From Flavobacteriaceae bacterium CG_4_10_14_3_um_filter_33_47 (lineage in GTDB: Bacteria; Bacteroidota; Bacteroidia; Flavobacteriales; Flavobacteriaceae): DNA of 41,849 nucleotides. This document shows, piece by piece, positions 8,447-16,676 of this stretch. Both the position numbers and the translations under genes were made by a program. How positions within the stretch are numbered: the first letter of the stretch is position 1; each line of letters starts with the position of its first letter. A model generated the notes under the pieces. It saw nothing but the letters and a program-made list of their open reading frames with translations, did not search any database and had not been told where the DNA came from. Location of the stretch: positions 1-41,849 of the forward strand of contig PFKE01000095.1 in the NCBI GenBank assembly GCA_002784145.1. The letters are read 5' to 3'.

Positions 8447-9246
8447 GTATGACCACCATTTCTAATTCTAAACTCGTGTTTTATTTCCTTTTTCCTTAAG
8501 GCTATATGAACCAAACTGTTTCCTTCAAATAGGAAATCATCATCGCCGCAATCAATATACCATCTAACGGATTCAATCTGTTCTTTGCTCATGTTTTCAA
8601 TAAGAGAAAGGGCATTATACTTAGGAAAGTAATCTTGAGCCGATATACTATCAACTTCAACATTCAAGAAATTTTTAGCAAAATCTTGTACTTCTTTTAC
8701 ATTTCTAGGTCCAATATAAGCACTTAAAGGGCAGGCAGATGAAAACAATTCTGGATGACGTAAGGCGTACATAAAGGATCCGCCGCCACCCATTGACAAT
8801 CCAGCGATGGCTCTAAATCGTTTTTCACTTTTTATACGGTATGTTTTTTCAACATAAGGCATGAGTTCATTAAAAAAATAATCTTCATAATTCCAATCGC
8901 CACGCATATCATTAAAATAACCCATTCTATTTGTAAATGCATCAGGCATCACAATAATCATGGGTGTTGCATACCCTTCTTTTATGGCGTTATCTGTAAT
9001 ATTTAAAACTTCACCAAACTGTACCCATCCTGTTTGGTCATCGCCAGCACCATGAAGCAAATACAAAACCGGATAACTTCTTTGAGAAGTTTCATAATCA
9101 GGCGGTAAATAAACAGCAAAATTACGCTCTGTTTTAAGTATTTTACTGGTGTGTGATAATTTATCAAATACTTTTCCTGTTTGAGCGTGAGTTGCTATTG
9201 AAACCAAAACACTTAAAATGAATAGTTTTATAAAATAAGGTGCCAT
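8377..9246 (-). CDS. Secreted esterase, enterochelin/feruloyl esterase-like
   Basis: An alpha/beta-hydrolase of the esterase D family with a signal peptide (residues 1-21, ending ATHAQ). The strand-turn elements YPVLYLLHGAGDDQTGW and MIIVMPDAF are followed by the nucleophile elbow AGLSMGGGG (Ser151), acidic residues in CGDDDF (Asp235-237) and the histidine motif RNGGHTW (His266). These define an intact triad. Similar proteins deacylate xylan, feruloylated glycans or trehalose mycolates; the true substrate cannot be read from sequence. It is exported to the periplasm or beyond. The acyltransferase-3 gene follows with an overlap. An AT-rich inverted repeat lies 36 bases upstream of the start. 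Confidence 0.88.
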   Translation of the reverse strand: MAPYFIKLFILSVLVSIATHAQTGKVFDKLSHTSKILKTERNFAVYLPPDYETSQRSYPVLYLLHGAGDDQTGWVQFGEVLNITDNAIKEGYATPMIIVMPDAFTNRMGYFNDMRGDWNYEDYFFNELMPYVEKTYRIKSEKRFRAIAGLSMGGGGSFMYALRHPELFSSACPLSAYIGPRNVKEVQDFAKNFLNVEVDSISAQDYFPKYNALSLIENMSKEQIESVRWYIDCGDDDFLFEGNSLVHIALRKKEIKHEFRIRNGGHTWTYWRESLPEVLKFVSEAFHQY

Positions 9247-9281
9247 AATTGATTGTTTTATTTGGATTACAATTTAATACT

Positions 9282-9301
9282 AATTGATTTCAAAATCAAT
9301 T
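9282..9301. repeat. Palindromic hairpin/operator candidate
   Basis: The arms AATTGATTT and AAATCAATT are perfect 9-bp complements separated by CA. The site lies in the 104-base gap between the argH stop and the esterase start. AATTGATT-like words recur at 9247 and near 9334. It could be a weak terminator for the arginine operon or an operator for the esterase; the lack of a T-run makes a terminator less convincing. Confidence 0.45.
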
Positions 9302-9350
9302 GTTTGGAAATTTAGTCAAATTTCACGAAAAAATCAATTATTAAAATCCC

Positions 9351-10625
9351 CTACAAAGGAAACTTCGCCCGAATTTTATCCAAACACAAATTATGAATAC
9401 TTCCAACGTGTGTATGTTTTTTAGAGGTGTCGGGTTTATAAGTGCCATCTTGTACTTCTCCACCAATTTTTTGATAAGCTTCTCTAAAACTTTGTCCTTC
9501 AACAACTAAGGTATTGATGTTATCTACGGTGAATAGGTATTTATACAAATCGTTATGAATGTCAATATCTCTCACAATGATTTGCTGAATGGAGTAATTG
9601 AATATATCCAAAATATCCTTAACATCTTCAAATGCGGCAATCATGTTTTCTTTTAGCAACTGAAAATCCCTGTGGTAACCACTCGGTAAATTATTGGTTA
9701 TTAACAACATTTCGGTTTGTAAAGCTTGTATTTTATTGCATTTTCCTCTGATTAACTCAAATACATCTGGATTCTTTTTATGTGGCATGATGCTACTGCC
9801 TGTGGTAAGTTCGTCTGGAAAGGAAATAAACCCGAAATTCTGACTCATATATAAGCAGACGTCCATAGCAAAACGACTCATTGTATTACACAAACTGCCC
9901 AAACTGGCAGCAATGGTGCGCTCACTTTTTCCTCTGCTCATTTGTGCCGCAACCACATTGTATTTTAAGGTGGCAAAATCCATTTCTTTGGTTGTGAATT
10001 CTCTATCGATGGGAAAGGAACTGCCATAACCAGCAGCAGAACCCAACGGATTTTGATCGACGGTTTTTAAAGCGGCGTTTAATAAATATACATCGTCAAT
10101 CAACACCTCGGCATAGGCCGAAAACCAGAGTCCGAATGAGGATGGCATGGCAACCTGTAAATGCGTATAACCCGGCAATACTTTATCTTTATGTGTTTCG
10201 GCTAATTGCAAAAGCGTTTCAAAAAGGATTTTTGTTTTTTCTTTTACAATGTTTAAATGGTCTTTGTAATAGAGTTGTAAGGCTACTAAAACTTGGTCGT
10301 TTCTTGAACGTGCGGTATGTATTTTTTTTCCAACCTCACCTAAAGTTTTTGTTAATTCAAACTCAATTTTAGAATGAACATCTTCAAATTGCGGTTCAAT
10401 AACAAAGGTGCCGTTATCAATCTGGGTTTCAATTTTCTTTAAGCCACCTAATAATTCTATCAATTCGTTGGTGGTAAGAATCCCAATTTTTTGAAGCATT
10501 TTGGCATGTGCTCTTGATGCAATCACATCATATTTTGCTATATGAACATCTACTTCCCTATCGTTTCCAACGGTAAATTGTTCTATTTTTTTATCAATTG
10601 ATATGCCTTTGTCCCAGAGTTTCAT
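9351..10625 (-). CDS. argH: Argininosuccinate lyase
   Basis: Cleaves argininosuccinate to arginine and fumarate, the last step of the pathway. Fumarase/aspartase superfamily signatures are clear: HTARSRNDQV, the YTHLQVAMP histidine region, and the mobile signature loop GSSIMPHKKNPDVFELIRGK with its catalytic serine. At 424 residues it is slightly shorter than the common 455-465, mainly at the C-terminus. It is the last gene of the arginine operon, 36 bases after argE, and an imperfect hairpin lies across that junction. Confidence 0.96.
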   Translation of the reverse strand: MKLWDKGISIDKKIEQFTVGNDREVDVHIAKYDVIASRAHAKMLQKIGILTTNELIELLGGLKKIETQIDNGTFVIEPQFEDVHSKIEFELTKTLGEVGKKIHTARSRNDQVLVALQLYYKDHLNIVKEKTKILFETLLQLAETHKDKVLPGYTHLQVAMPSSFGLWFSAYAEVLIDDVYLLNAALKTVDQNPLGSAAGYGSSFPIDREFTTKEMDFATLKYNVVAAQMSRGKSERTIAASLGSLCNTMSRFAMDVCLYMSQNFGFISFPDELTTGSSIMPHKKNPDVFELIRGKCNKIQALQTEMLLITNNLPSGYHRDFQLLKENMIAAFEDVKDILDIFNYSIQQIIVRDIDIHNDLYKYLFTVDNINTLVVEGQSFREAYQKIGGEVQDGTYKPDTSKKHTHVGSIHNLCLDKIRAKFPL

Positions 10626-10643
10626 TTTCTAAAATGTTTATGC

Positions 10644-10691
10644 GTTGATTTGTTGATTTGTTTATACGATTACGCGATTCAACAATTCAAC
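10644..10691. repeat. Imperfect inverted repeat across the argE stop
   Basis: The arms GTTGATTTGTTGA (10644-10656) and TCAACAATTCAAC (10679-10691) pair in 12 of 13 positions. The argE stop codon lies in the loop, and the right arm encodes the last ArgE residues (VELL). It could act as an RNA hairpin that stabilises or attenuates the argE-argH junction, or be a copy of a short dispersed element. Confidence 0.6.
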
Positions 10692-11729
10692 ATAAATTTT
10701 TATACCTTCTTCTATTTCATGTAAATAAATAAATTCGTCTGCTGAATGGGAGCGCGGACTATCACCTGGCCCTAATTTTAATGATTTACATGATAACCAT
10801 GCTTGGTCTGATAAAGTTGGTGAGCCATAAGTGGTTCTGCCCAACGCAATTCCTGCTTGCACCAATGGATGCTCCACAGGAATGGATGATGAATTTAAAT
10901 GCAAACTACGTGGTACCATACTAGAACACGGGGCGTTTTTCTGTAAAAATTCGGCAATCTCTGTATTAGTATATTTATCATTTACACGAACATCAATTAC
11001 CAAATCTATTTCAGCAGGAACGACATTATGTTGCATTCCGGCATTAATTTGTGTAACTGTTAATTTAACATCGCCCAAAGCCTCAGATGTTTTTTCAAAT
11101 TTCAAATCCTTAAACCATTGTAAGGTTTCAATCATTTTATAAATGGGATTATCATCGTTTGGATGCGCGGCATGACTAGCTGTGCCTTTCACCTTGGCAT
11201 CAAAAACCACCAATCCTTTTTCTGCAACCGCTAAATTCATCAATGTTGGTTCGCCAACAATAGCGACATCAATATTTGGGATGATTTTCAACATGCTGTT
11301 TAATCCGTTCGGCCCGCTGCTTTCTTCTTCCGCGGAAGCGACTAAAATAAGATTATATTTTAAGTCTTTATGATTGTAAAAATGGGTGAATGTTGCTATT
11401 AACGATACCAAACAACCACCAGCGTCGTTACTGCCCAAACCGTATAATTTCCCATCTTCAACAATGGCTTTAAAAGGGTCTTTGGTATAAGCTGTATTAG
11501 GTTTTACGGTATCGTGATGCGAATTCAATAACATATTTGGTTTGCTGGCATCAAAGTGTTTGTTGACCGCCCAAACATTATTTTGACTTCTTTTATATTC
11601 GATGTGATAGCGTTGCATCCAAGCCTCAATATGCGATGCGGTTTGATCTTCTTCTGATGAAAAAGAAGGCGTTTCTATCAGCTGTTTTAATAGTGATATC
11701 GCGTCGTTTGTTAATTGTTGAATAGACAT
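10662..11729 (-). CDS. argE: N-acyl-ornithine/citrulline deacylase, M20 family
   Basis: A zinc-dependent M20 amidohydrolase of 355 residues. Metal and catalytic motifs are in order: LLNSHHDTVKPN (first His and Asp), LGSNDAGG (bridging Asp), the catalytic and metal-binding glutamates in SAEEESSGPNG, GEPT, and the C-terminal histidine in SPRSHSADE. In this operon the transcarbamylase is ArgF'-type, so the in vivo substrate is more likely N-acetyl- or N-succinyl-citrulline than N-acyl-ornithine (inference from pathway context). It overlaps neither neighbour: 1 base separates it from argB, and 36 bases lead to argH. Confidence 0.92.
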   Translation of the reverse strand: MSIQQLTNDAISLLKQLIETPSFSSEEDQTASHIEAWMQRYHIEYKRSQNNVWAVNKHFDASKPNMLLNSHHDTVKPNTAYTKDPFKAIVEDGKLYGLGSNDAGGCLVSLIATFTHFYNHKDLKYNLILVASAEEESSGPNGLNSMLKIIPNIDVAIVGEPTLMNLAVAEKGLVVFDAKVKGTASHAAHPNDDNPIYKMIETLQWFKDLKFEKTSEALGDVKLTVTQINAGMQHNVVPAEIDLVIDVRVNDKYTNTEIAEFLQKNAPCSSMVPRSLHLNSSSIPVEHPLVQAGIALGRTTYGSPTLSDQAWLSCKSLKLGPGDSPRSHSADEFIYLHEIEEGIKIYVELLNRVIV

Positions 11730-11730
11730 A

Positions 11731-12510
11731 TTATAAAGTTATTCTTGTAAAATTATCATTTTCTTGGGTTAACATGGACGTGTTTCCCATATTTATGGTT
11801 TTTACGCCCTGTTTTAAAGCATCAAAACAATTTTCAAGTTTTGGAAGCATACCATCGGCGATGATTCCTTGCTCCAATAATTCATTATATATATTAGAAT
11901 CGATGTGTTTTATAACAGAGTTTTTATCGTTAATATCTTTTAAAACACCATTCAATTCAAAACAATAATATATATATGTTTCATACAACGCACTCATACC
12001 AACAGCCACTTGCGAAGTAATAGTATCGGCATTGGTGTTTAATAATTGTCCGTTGCCATCATGTGTAATAGCACAAAACACAGGTGTAAAATTGGCTTCA
12101 ATTAACTTATTTATAGATTGATGAGCCACTTTTTTAACATCGCCCACAAAACCGAAATCGATCTCTTTTACAGGTCTTTTTTCTGATGAAATACTGTTGA
12201 TGTCAGCTCCCGTTAAACCAATGGCATCCACTTGTAATGCTTGTAATTGTGCTACGATGTTTTTATTAACCAATCCACCGTAAACCATCGTAATGACTTC
12301 TAAGGTTTCGGCATCTGTGATGCGTCTGCCATTAACCATTTTAGATACAATACCTAATTTTGAAGCTATGCTTGTAGCACGCTTTCCACCGCCATGCACT
12401 AAAATTTTCTTTCCCTTTAAGTTAGCAAATAGCTTTAGAAATGCGTTTAAAGACAGATTGTCTTCAATGATATTCCCTCCTATTTTTACTATGGATAGTT
12501 TTTCTTTCAT
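11731..12510 (-). CDS. argB: N-acyl-glutamate 5-kinase
   Basis: Amino acid kinase family, phosphorylating N-acetyl- or N-succinyl-glutamate. Visible motifs: VKIGGNI at residue 8, VHGGGKRATS, GRRITD, GLTGAD, GFVGDV, NTNADTI and IADGMLPKLENC. The length of 259 residues is normal and lacks the N-terminal helix found in arginine-inhibited hexameric kinases, so direct arginine feedback is not expected. The gene lies between argF' (43-base gap carrying a dispersed-repeat sequence) and argE (1-base gap). Confidence 0.95.
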   Translation of the reverse strand: MKEKLSIVKIGGNIIEDNLSLNAFLKLFANLKGKKILVHGGGKRATSIASKLGIVSKMVNGRRITDAETLEVITMVYGGLVNKNIVAQLQALQVDAIGLTGADINSISSEKRPVKEIDFGFVGDVKKVAHQSINKLIEANFTPVFCAITHDGNGQLLNTNADTITSQVAVGMSALYETYIYYCFELNGVLKDINDKNSVIKHIDSNIYNELLEQGIIADGMLPKLENCFDALKQGVKTINMGNTSMLTQENDNFTRITL

Positions 12511-12522
12511 CTTTATTCAATA

Positions 12523-12546
12523 GGTTTCGACTGCGCTCAACCTGAC
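12523..12546. repeat. TTCGACTGCGCTCA dispersed repeat in argF'-argB gap
   Basis: The 43-base gap contains GGTTTCGACTGCGCTCAACC followed by TGAC, much richer in G+C than its surroundings and flanked by GGTT/AACC. From general knowledge, very similar TTCGACTGCGCTCA words occur many times in intergenic regions of Flavobacteria and relatives. Only one copy is seen in this window, so repeat status rests on prior knowledge. Confidence 0.5.
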
Positions 12547-12553
12547 AATTCAT

Positions 12554-13492
12554 TTATAAATTTTCAAGTATCTTTTTCAAAACTAATTGTGCAGCATACG
12601 TTCTATTATTAGCCTGTTGAATAACAATAGAACTATCGCTATCTAAAACGGCATCTTCAACAATCACATTGCGTCTCACTGGCAAACAATGCATAAATTT
12701 AGCATTTCCTAATTTTTCTTTTGTAATCATCCAATGTGGGTCGGTGTTCATTATTTTTCCATAATCGGTATAACTGCTCCAATTTTTCACATATATAAAA
12801 TCGGCATTCTTAAAAGCTTCTTTTTGATTATGGATTATTGGCGTATTAGCCGTTATACTTGGATTTAAATTATAACCTTCTGGATTGGTGATTACAAACT
12901 CCACATCCATTTTTTGCATGGCTTGAATAAAGCTATTAGCGACAGCATGAGGCAAGGCTTTTACATGAGGTGCCCAACTTAAAACGACTTTCGGTTTAGG
13001 TTTTGTAGCAAATTCTGAAATGGTTATGGCATCCGTCAAACCTTGAAGCGGATGCCCTGTGGCGCTTTCCATATTCACAATTGGCACAGAGGCGTATTTC
13101 ATAAATGCATTGATAACCAGTTCGCTTTCATCCAAAGCTTTATCTGTCAACGTTGGAAAGGCTCTTACCGCAATAATATCACAATATTGCGACACCACAG
13201 CAGCGGCTTCTTTGATATGCTCTGCGGTGTTGCCGTTCATAATGGTGTCGTCGCCGAACTCAATGCCCCAAGCATCGCCAGAAACATTCATCACAATGGG
13301 ATCCATTCCCAAATTTAAAGCTGCTTTTTGAGTGCTCAAACGGGTACGTAAACTGGAATTAAAAAACAGTAAGCCGATGGTTTTATGTTTTCCTAAATCA
13401 ATATGCTTAAGCGGGTTTGCTTTTAAAGCTTTCGCTTCCTCAATCCAACAATGCATATTATCAATGTCGTTTATGGAGGTATAATGCTTCAT
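12554..13492 (-). CDS. argF': N-acyl-ornithine transcarbamylase (SOTCase/AOTCase type)
   Basis: Transfers carbamoyl from carbamoyl phosphate to N-succinyl- or N-acetyl-ornithine. The carbamoyl-phosphate loop reads FFNSSLRTRLSTQKAAL (residues 43-59), a form shared with the Bacteroides N-succinylornithine enzyme rather than the STRTR of ordinary ornithine transcarbamylase, and HCLPVRR is conserved near the C-terminus. The known specificity position (Pro90 in the Bacteroides SOTCase, Glu92 in the Xanthomonas AOTCase) is Ala90 here (MNGNTAEHIKE), so the acyl group cannot be assigned. The length of 312 residues matches the SOTCase. It lies 6 bases after proB in the operon. Confidence 0.92.
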   Translation of the reverse strand: MKHYTSINDIDNMHCWIEEAKALKANPLKHIDLGKHKTIGLLFFNSSLRTRLSTQKAALNLGMDPIVMNVSGDAWGIEFGDDTIMNGNTAEHIKEAAAVVSQYCDIIAVRAFPTLTDKALDESELVINAFMKYASVPIVNMESATGHPLQGLTDAITISEFATKPKPKVVLSWAPHVKALPHAVANSFIQAMQKMDVEFVITNPEGYNLNPSITANTPIIHNQKEAFKNADFIYVKNWSSYTDYGKIMNTDPHWMITKEKLGNAKFMHCLPVRRNVIVEDAVLDSDSSIVIQQANNRTYAAQLVLKKILENL

Positions 13493-13498
13493 TGTAAA

Positions 13499-14263
13499 TT
13501 ATTTTATTTTGGTAAACGGCACTTTATTGTTGAAAGCATTTACCATGAAATTATCTTCCAAACCGTTTACAATCCACGTTTCTATATTTGCTTTTTTTGT
13601 TACAGCAGCCGCTTCAATTTTAGATTGCATGCCACCACTACCATGGGACGATTTTGAACTTACCACTTGCTTTAATAATTCATCAAAATCATCAACAACT
13701 TCGATGGTTTTTGGCACGCCACTTTCCATGGATTCTTTGGTATAAATTCCGTTTGTATTGGTTGCAATGATAAATAAATCGACTTCTAAAAGTGAAGCTG
13801 TTAAGGCTCCTAATTTATCGTTATCACCAAACTTAATTTCATCGGTTGCCACGGTGTCATTTTCATTGATGATGGGAATATAATTATTAGCTACCAAAAC
13901 ATTAATGGTATTCATGATGTTGGTTCGGCTTTGTTCGCGTTCAAAATCGGAATAAGACAACAAACACTGCGATGTTAATAAACCCGCTTCTCTAAAAATT
14001 TCTTGATAAATATGAATTAAATGAGGCTGACCAATAGATGCCAATGCTTGTTTAACTGTTATTTCCTTACCTTTACTCTCTAGCTTTACAAGTTGCTTTG
14101 CTGCGGCAATAGCACCAGAACTCACAATAATAAACTCACAACTATCTTTTAAATAAGCGATTTGATTCGCCATATCCTCAATCTTACCTCTTGAAATATT
14201 ATTGGTTTCTTTGGTAAGTGTATTAGACCCTACTTTAAGTAATATTCTTTTCTTTTTCTGCAT
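13499..14263 (-). CDS. proB: Glutamate 5-kinase, PUA-less
   Basis: First step of proline synthesis. The amino acid kinase fold shows RILLKVGSNTLTK at the N-terminus, IIVSSGAIAAAK, an IINENDTVATDEIKFGDNDKL loop and SSHGSGGMQSKIEAA for nucleotide and glutamate binding. I choose the ATG at 14263 (MQKKKRILLK), which overlaps the proA stop by one base (TAATG); the longer reading from 14296 adds 11 residues lying within proA. The resulting 254 residues lack the C-terminal PUA domain of the E. coli-type enzyme (about 367 residues), a short form that is common in this phylum. Confidence 0.93.
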   Translation of the reverse strand: MQKKKRILLKVGSNTLTKETNNISRGKIEDMANQIAYLKDSCEFIIVSSGAIAAAKQLVKLESKGKEITVKQALASIGQPHLIHIYQEIFREAGLLTSQCLLSYSDFEREQSRTNIMNTINVLVANNYIPIINENDTVATDEIKFGDNDKLGALTASLLEVDLFIIATNTNGIYTKESMESGVPKTIEVVDDFDELLKQVVSSKSSHGSGGMQSKIEAAAVTKKANIETWIVNGLEDNFMVNAFNNKVPFTKIK

Positions 14264-15459
14264 TATCTTATTTGTCCATTTCCATGAACATACCATTTAT
14301 TGGTTACTAAATGTTGCAAACCTATAGGGCCTCTTTGATGTAATTTATCAGTACTAATAGCTAATTCGCCTCCTAAACCTAATTGAAAACCATCCGTAAA
14401 TCTGGTGGATGCATTATGATATACGGCAGCATTATCTACATTTGCCATAAACAATTGGGCTTCAATCTCATTCTTCGTAATTATGGATGAAGAATGTCCG
14501 CCAGAACAGGTATTTATCATGGCAATAGCATCTTGGGTTGACTCAATTTCACCAATCACGATTTTATAATCTAAAAATTCTTCAAACCAAACAGCGTTTG
14601 AAGAAATAGCATCAACATGGTCATATTTAGACATAATTTCATCTCCTAAAATTTCTACTTTAAATGCTTTTAATTTTGAAATCAGGTCTTTTACAAATGA
14701 TTCTTTATTAGGTAGATTTTTATCAATCAACACCTTATCCAACGCATTACACGCGGATATTTTTGTTGTTTTCGCATTGATAATCACATCCATAGCGATT
14801 TGTAAATCGGCTTCTTTTTGCACATACACAAAATTGTTACCACGACCACTGATAATGACCGGACACGTGGCATATTCTTTCACAAAAGCAATGAGTTTTT
14901 CACCACCACGAGGCACAATTAAATCCACTTTTTGAGTCGGTTTTTCCAAAAAAGCTTGTGTTTCTGTTCTATCGAATTGCAAATATTCCACCCAATCGGT
15001 TGAAGCACCGTTTGCTTTTAAAGCCTGATGCCAAAGTTCAACAATCTTTAAATTCGACTTTAAAGATTCTTTCCCTCCTTTAAGTAATATTTTATTTCCT
15101 GATTTAAAAGCGATGCCGGCAGCTTCTACTGTCACATCCGGGCGCGATTCATAAATAATCAGCACCGTTCCAAACGAGGCTGTTTTATTATAAACCTGCA
15201 TGCCATTCTCGTGTTTGAAAGCAAAGCGCTCAACACCTACAGGATCGACTTGGGATGCTAAATGCGTTACCGAGGCAATCATGTCATCTACTTTGGAATC
15301 ATCAACTTTTAAACGGTCGTACATAGAAATATCATCGCCATGATAAGCTTCTAAATCGGCTTTATTAATCTTAATGATAGCTGCCCTTTCTTGTTCCAAA
15401 AGTTCAGCCATTTTAAGTAATACGGCGTTTCTTGTTTCTATGTTTAATAATGTATTCAT
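14263..15459 (-). CDS. proA: Glutamate-5-semialdehyde dehydrogenase
   Basis: NADPH-dependent reduction of gamma-glutamyl phosphate. The aldehyde-dehydrogenase-like fold shows IIYESRPDVTVEAAGIAFKSG (residues 101-121), KILLKGGKE, VPRGGEKL, and the catalytic cysteine in ISACNALDK (Cys237). The 398-residue length is close to normal. It is translationally coupled to proB by a one-base stop/start overlap and follows argD by 55 bases. The two proline genes, with proC, sit inside the arginine operon, where both pathways draw on glutamate. Confidence 0.95.
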   Translation of the reverse strand: MNTLLNIETRNAVLLKMAELLEQERAAIIKINKADLEAYHGDDISMYDRLKVDDSKVDDMIASVTHLASQVDPVGVERFAFKHENGMQVYNKTASFGTVLIIYESRPDVTVEAAGIAFKSGNKILLKGGKESLKSNLKIVELWHQALKANGASTDWVEYLQFDRTETQAFLEKPTQKVDLIVPRGGEKLIAFVKEYATCPVIISGRGNNFVYVQKEADLQIAMDVIINAKTTKISACNALDKVLIDKNLPNKESFVKDLISKLKAFKVEILGDEIMSKYDHVDAISSNAVWFEEFLDYKIVIGEIESTQDAIAMINTCSGGHSSSIITKNEIEAQLFMANVDNAAVYHNASTRFTDGFQLGLGGELAISTDKLHQRGPIGLQHLVTNKWYVHGNGQIR

Positions 15460-15514
15460 TTTTTTGTTTTTAATTTTTGAAGTTTTAGGCTTCTGAATTT
15501 CAACAAACTTTATA

Positions 15515-16675
15515 CTAACCTTGAACTTCTAGTTCTTTATTTTCAATGTTGACCAATGCCTTTTTTAGAGCATCAAAAAAATCATCAACATGGTTTGTCT
15601 GAATGGTTAATGGTGGTAAAATTCTAATTAATTTTTTATTGGAAGCACCGCCAGTAAAAATATGATGCTCGTAAATAAGCTTTTTTCTAAGGTCGCCAAC
15701 TTCAAAGTCGAATTCCAAACCAAGCATTAAACCTCTTCCTTTAATGGTTTTTATCTGCGGAATTGTTTTAGCCACGGAAATAAAATAGTCTGAAACAGCA
15801 TTAACGTTATCCATCAATTTTTCTTCTTTAATGGTGTTTAAAACCGCTAGACCAGCAGCACACGCCAAATGATTCCCACCAAACGTCGTACCTAACATAC
15901 CATGTTTTGCTTCAATGCTTGGATGGATTAAAATACCACCAATTGGAAATCCGTTCCCCATACCTTTCGCAATGGAAATAACTTCTGGCGTCACGTTGTA
16001 ATACTGAAACGCAAAGAATTTACCTGAACGTCCGTAACCCGATTGCACCTCATCAGAAATAAAATAGGTATTATTGGCTTTACAAAGTACATCTATTTGC
16101 TCAAAAAACTCGGCAGTTCCTTGATCTAAACCGCCAACACCTTGAATAAACTCAACAATAACGGCACAAACATCCCCTTTTTCCAATTCCCTTTTAACGC
16201 CTTCGACATCATTTAACGCTAAAAAAGTAACTTGCTGTTGCGCGTTTATAGGTGCTACAATATTTTTATTATCGGTTGCCGCAACCGCTGCCGATGTGCG
16301 TCCGTGAAACGCATTATCAAAAGCAATCACACGTGCTTTTCCTGTTTTAAAGGATGCTAATTTTAAAGCATTTTCGTTGGCTTCGGCACCCGAATTACAC
16401 AAAAACAATTCGTAACCTTTACAACCTGATAATTTTTCAATCTTATCAGCTAATTCAACTTGTAATGGATTTTGAATCGCATTGGAATAAAACCCCAATT
16501 TAGAAACTTGATTGGTAATAGCTTCTACATATTTGGGATGCGAATGCCCAATTGAAATTACAGCATGACCTCCGTAAAGATCTAAATATTCAACTCCTTT
16601 TTCGTCGTATACGTACATATCTTTTCCAGATACTGGAGTGACATTATATAATGGATAAACGTCAAATAATGGCAT
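15515..16675 (-). CDS. argD: N-acyl-ornithine aminotransferase
   Basis: PLP-dependent class III aminotransferase converting N-acyl-glutamate semialdehyde to N-acyl-ornithine. Seen: YGGHAVISIGHSHP, FLCNSGAEANENALKLA, NAFHGRT, ISDEVQSGYGRSGKFFAF and the PLP lysine in SIAKGMGNGFPIGG (Lys237). I choose the ATG at 16675 (MPLFDVYPLYNV), one base after the proC stop, giving 386 residues. The upstream ATG at 16720 would add 15 Lys-rich residues lying within proC and is probably not used. An ornithine aminotransferase is the main alternative, but the operon supports ArgD. Confidence 0.94.
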   Translation of the reverse strand: MPLFDVYPLYNVTPVSGKDMYVYDEKGVEYLDLYGGHAVISIGHSHPKYVEAITNQVSKLGFYSNAIQNPLQVELADKIEKLSGCKGYELFLCNSGAEANENALKLASFKTGKARVIAFDNAFHGRTSAAVAATDNKNIVAPINAQQQVTFLALNDVEGVKRELEKGDVCAVIVEFIQGVGGLDQGTAEFFEQIDVLCKANNTYFISDEVQSGYGRSGKFFAFQYYNVTPEVISIAKGMGNGFPIGGILIHPSIEAKHGMLGTTFGGNHLACAAGLAVLNTIKEEKLMDNVNAVSDYFISVAKTIPQIKTIKGRGLMLGLEFDFEVGDLRKKLIYEHHIFTGGASNKKLIRILPPLTIQTNHVDDFFDALKKALVNIENKELEVQG

Positions 16676-16676
16676 T

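Noticed and set aside
13043-13331. Overlapping 90-residue forward-strand ORFs within argF'
   Set aside because: They are antisense to a well-supported enzyme gene, with no recognisable domain or start signal.
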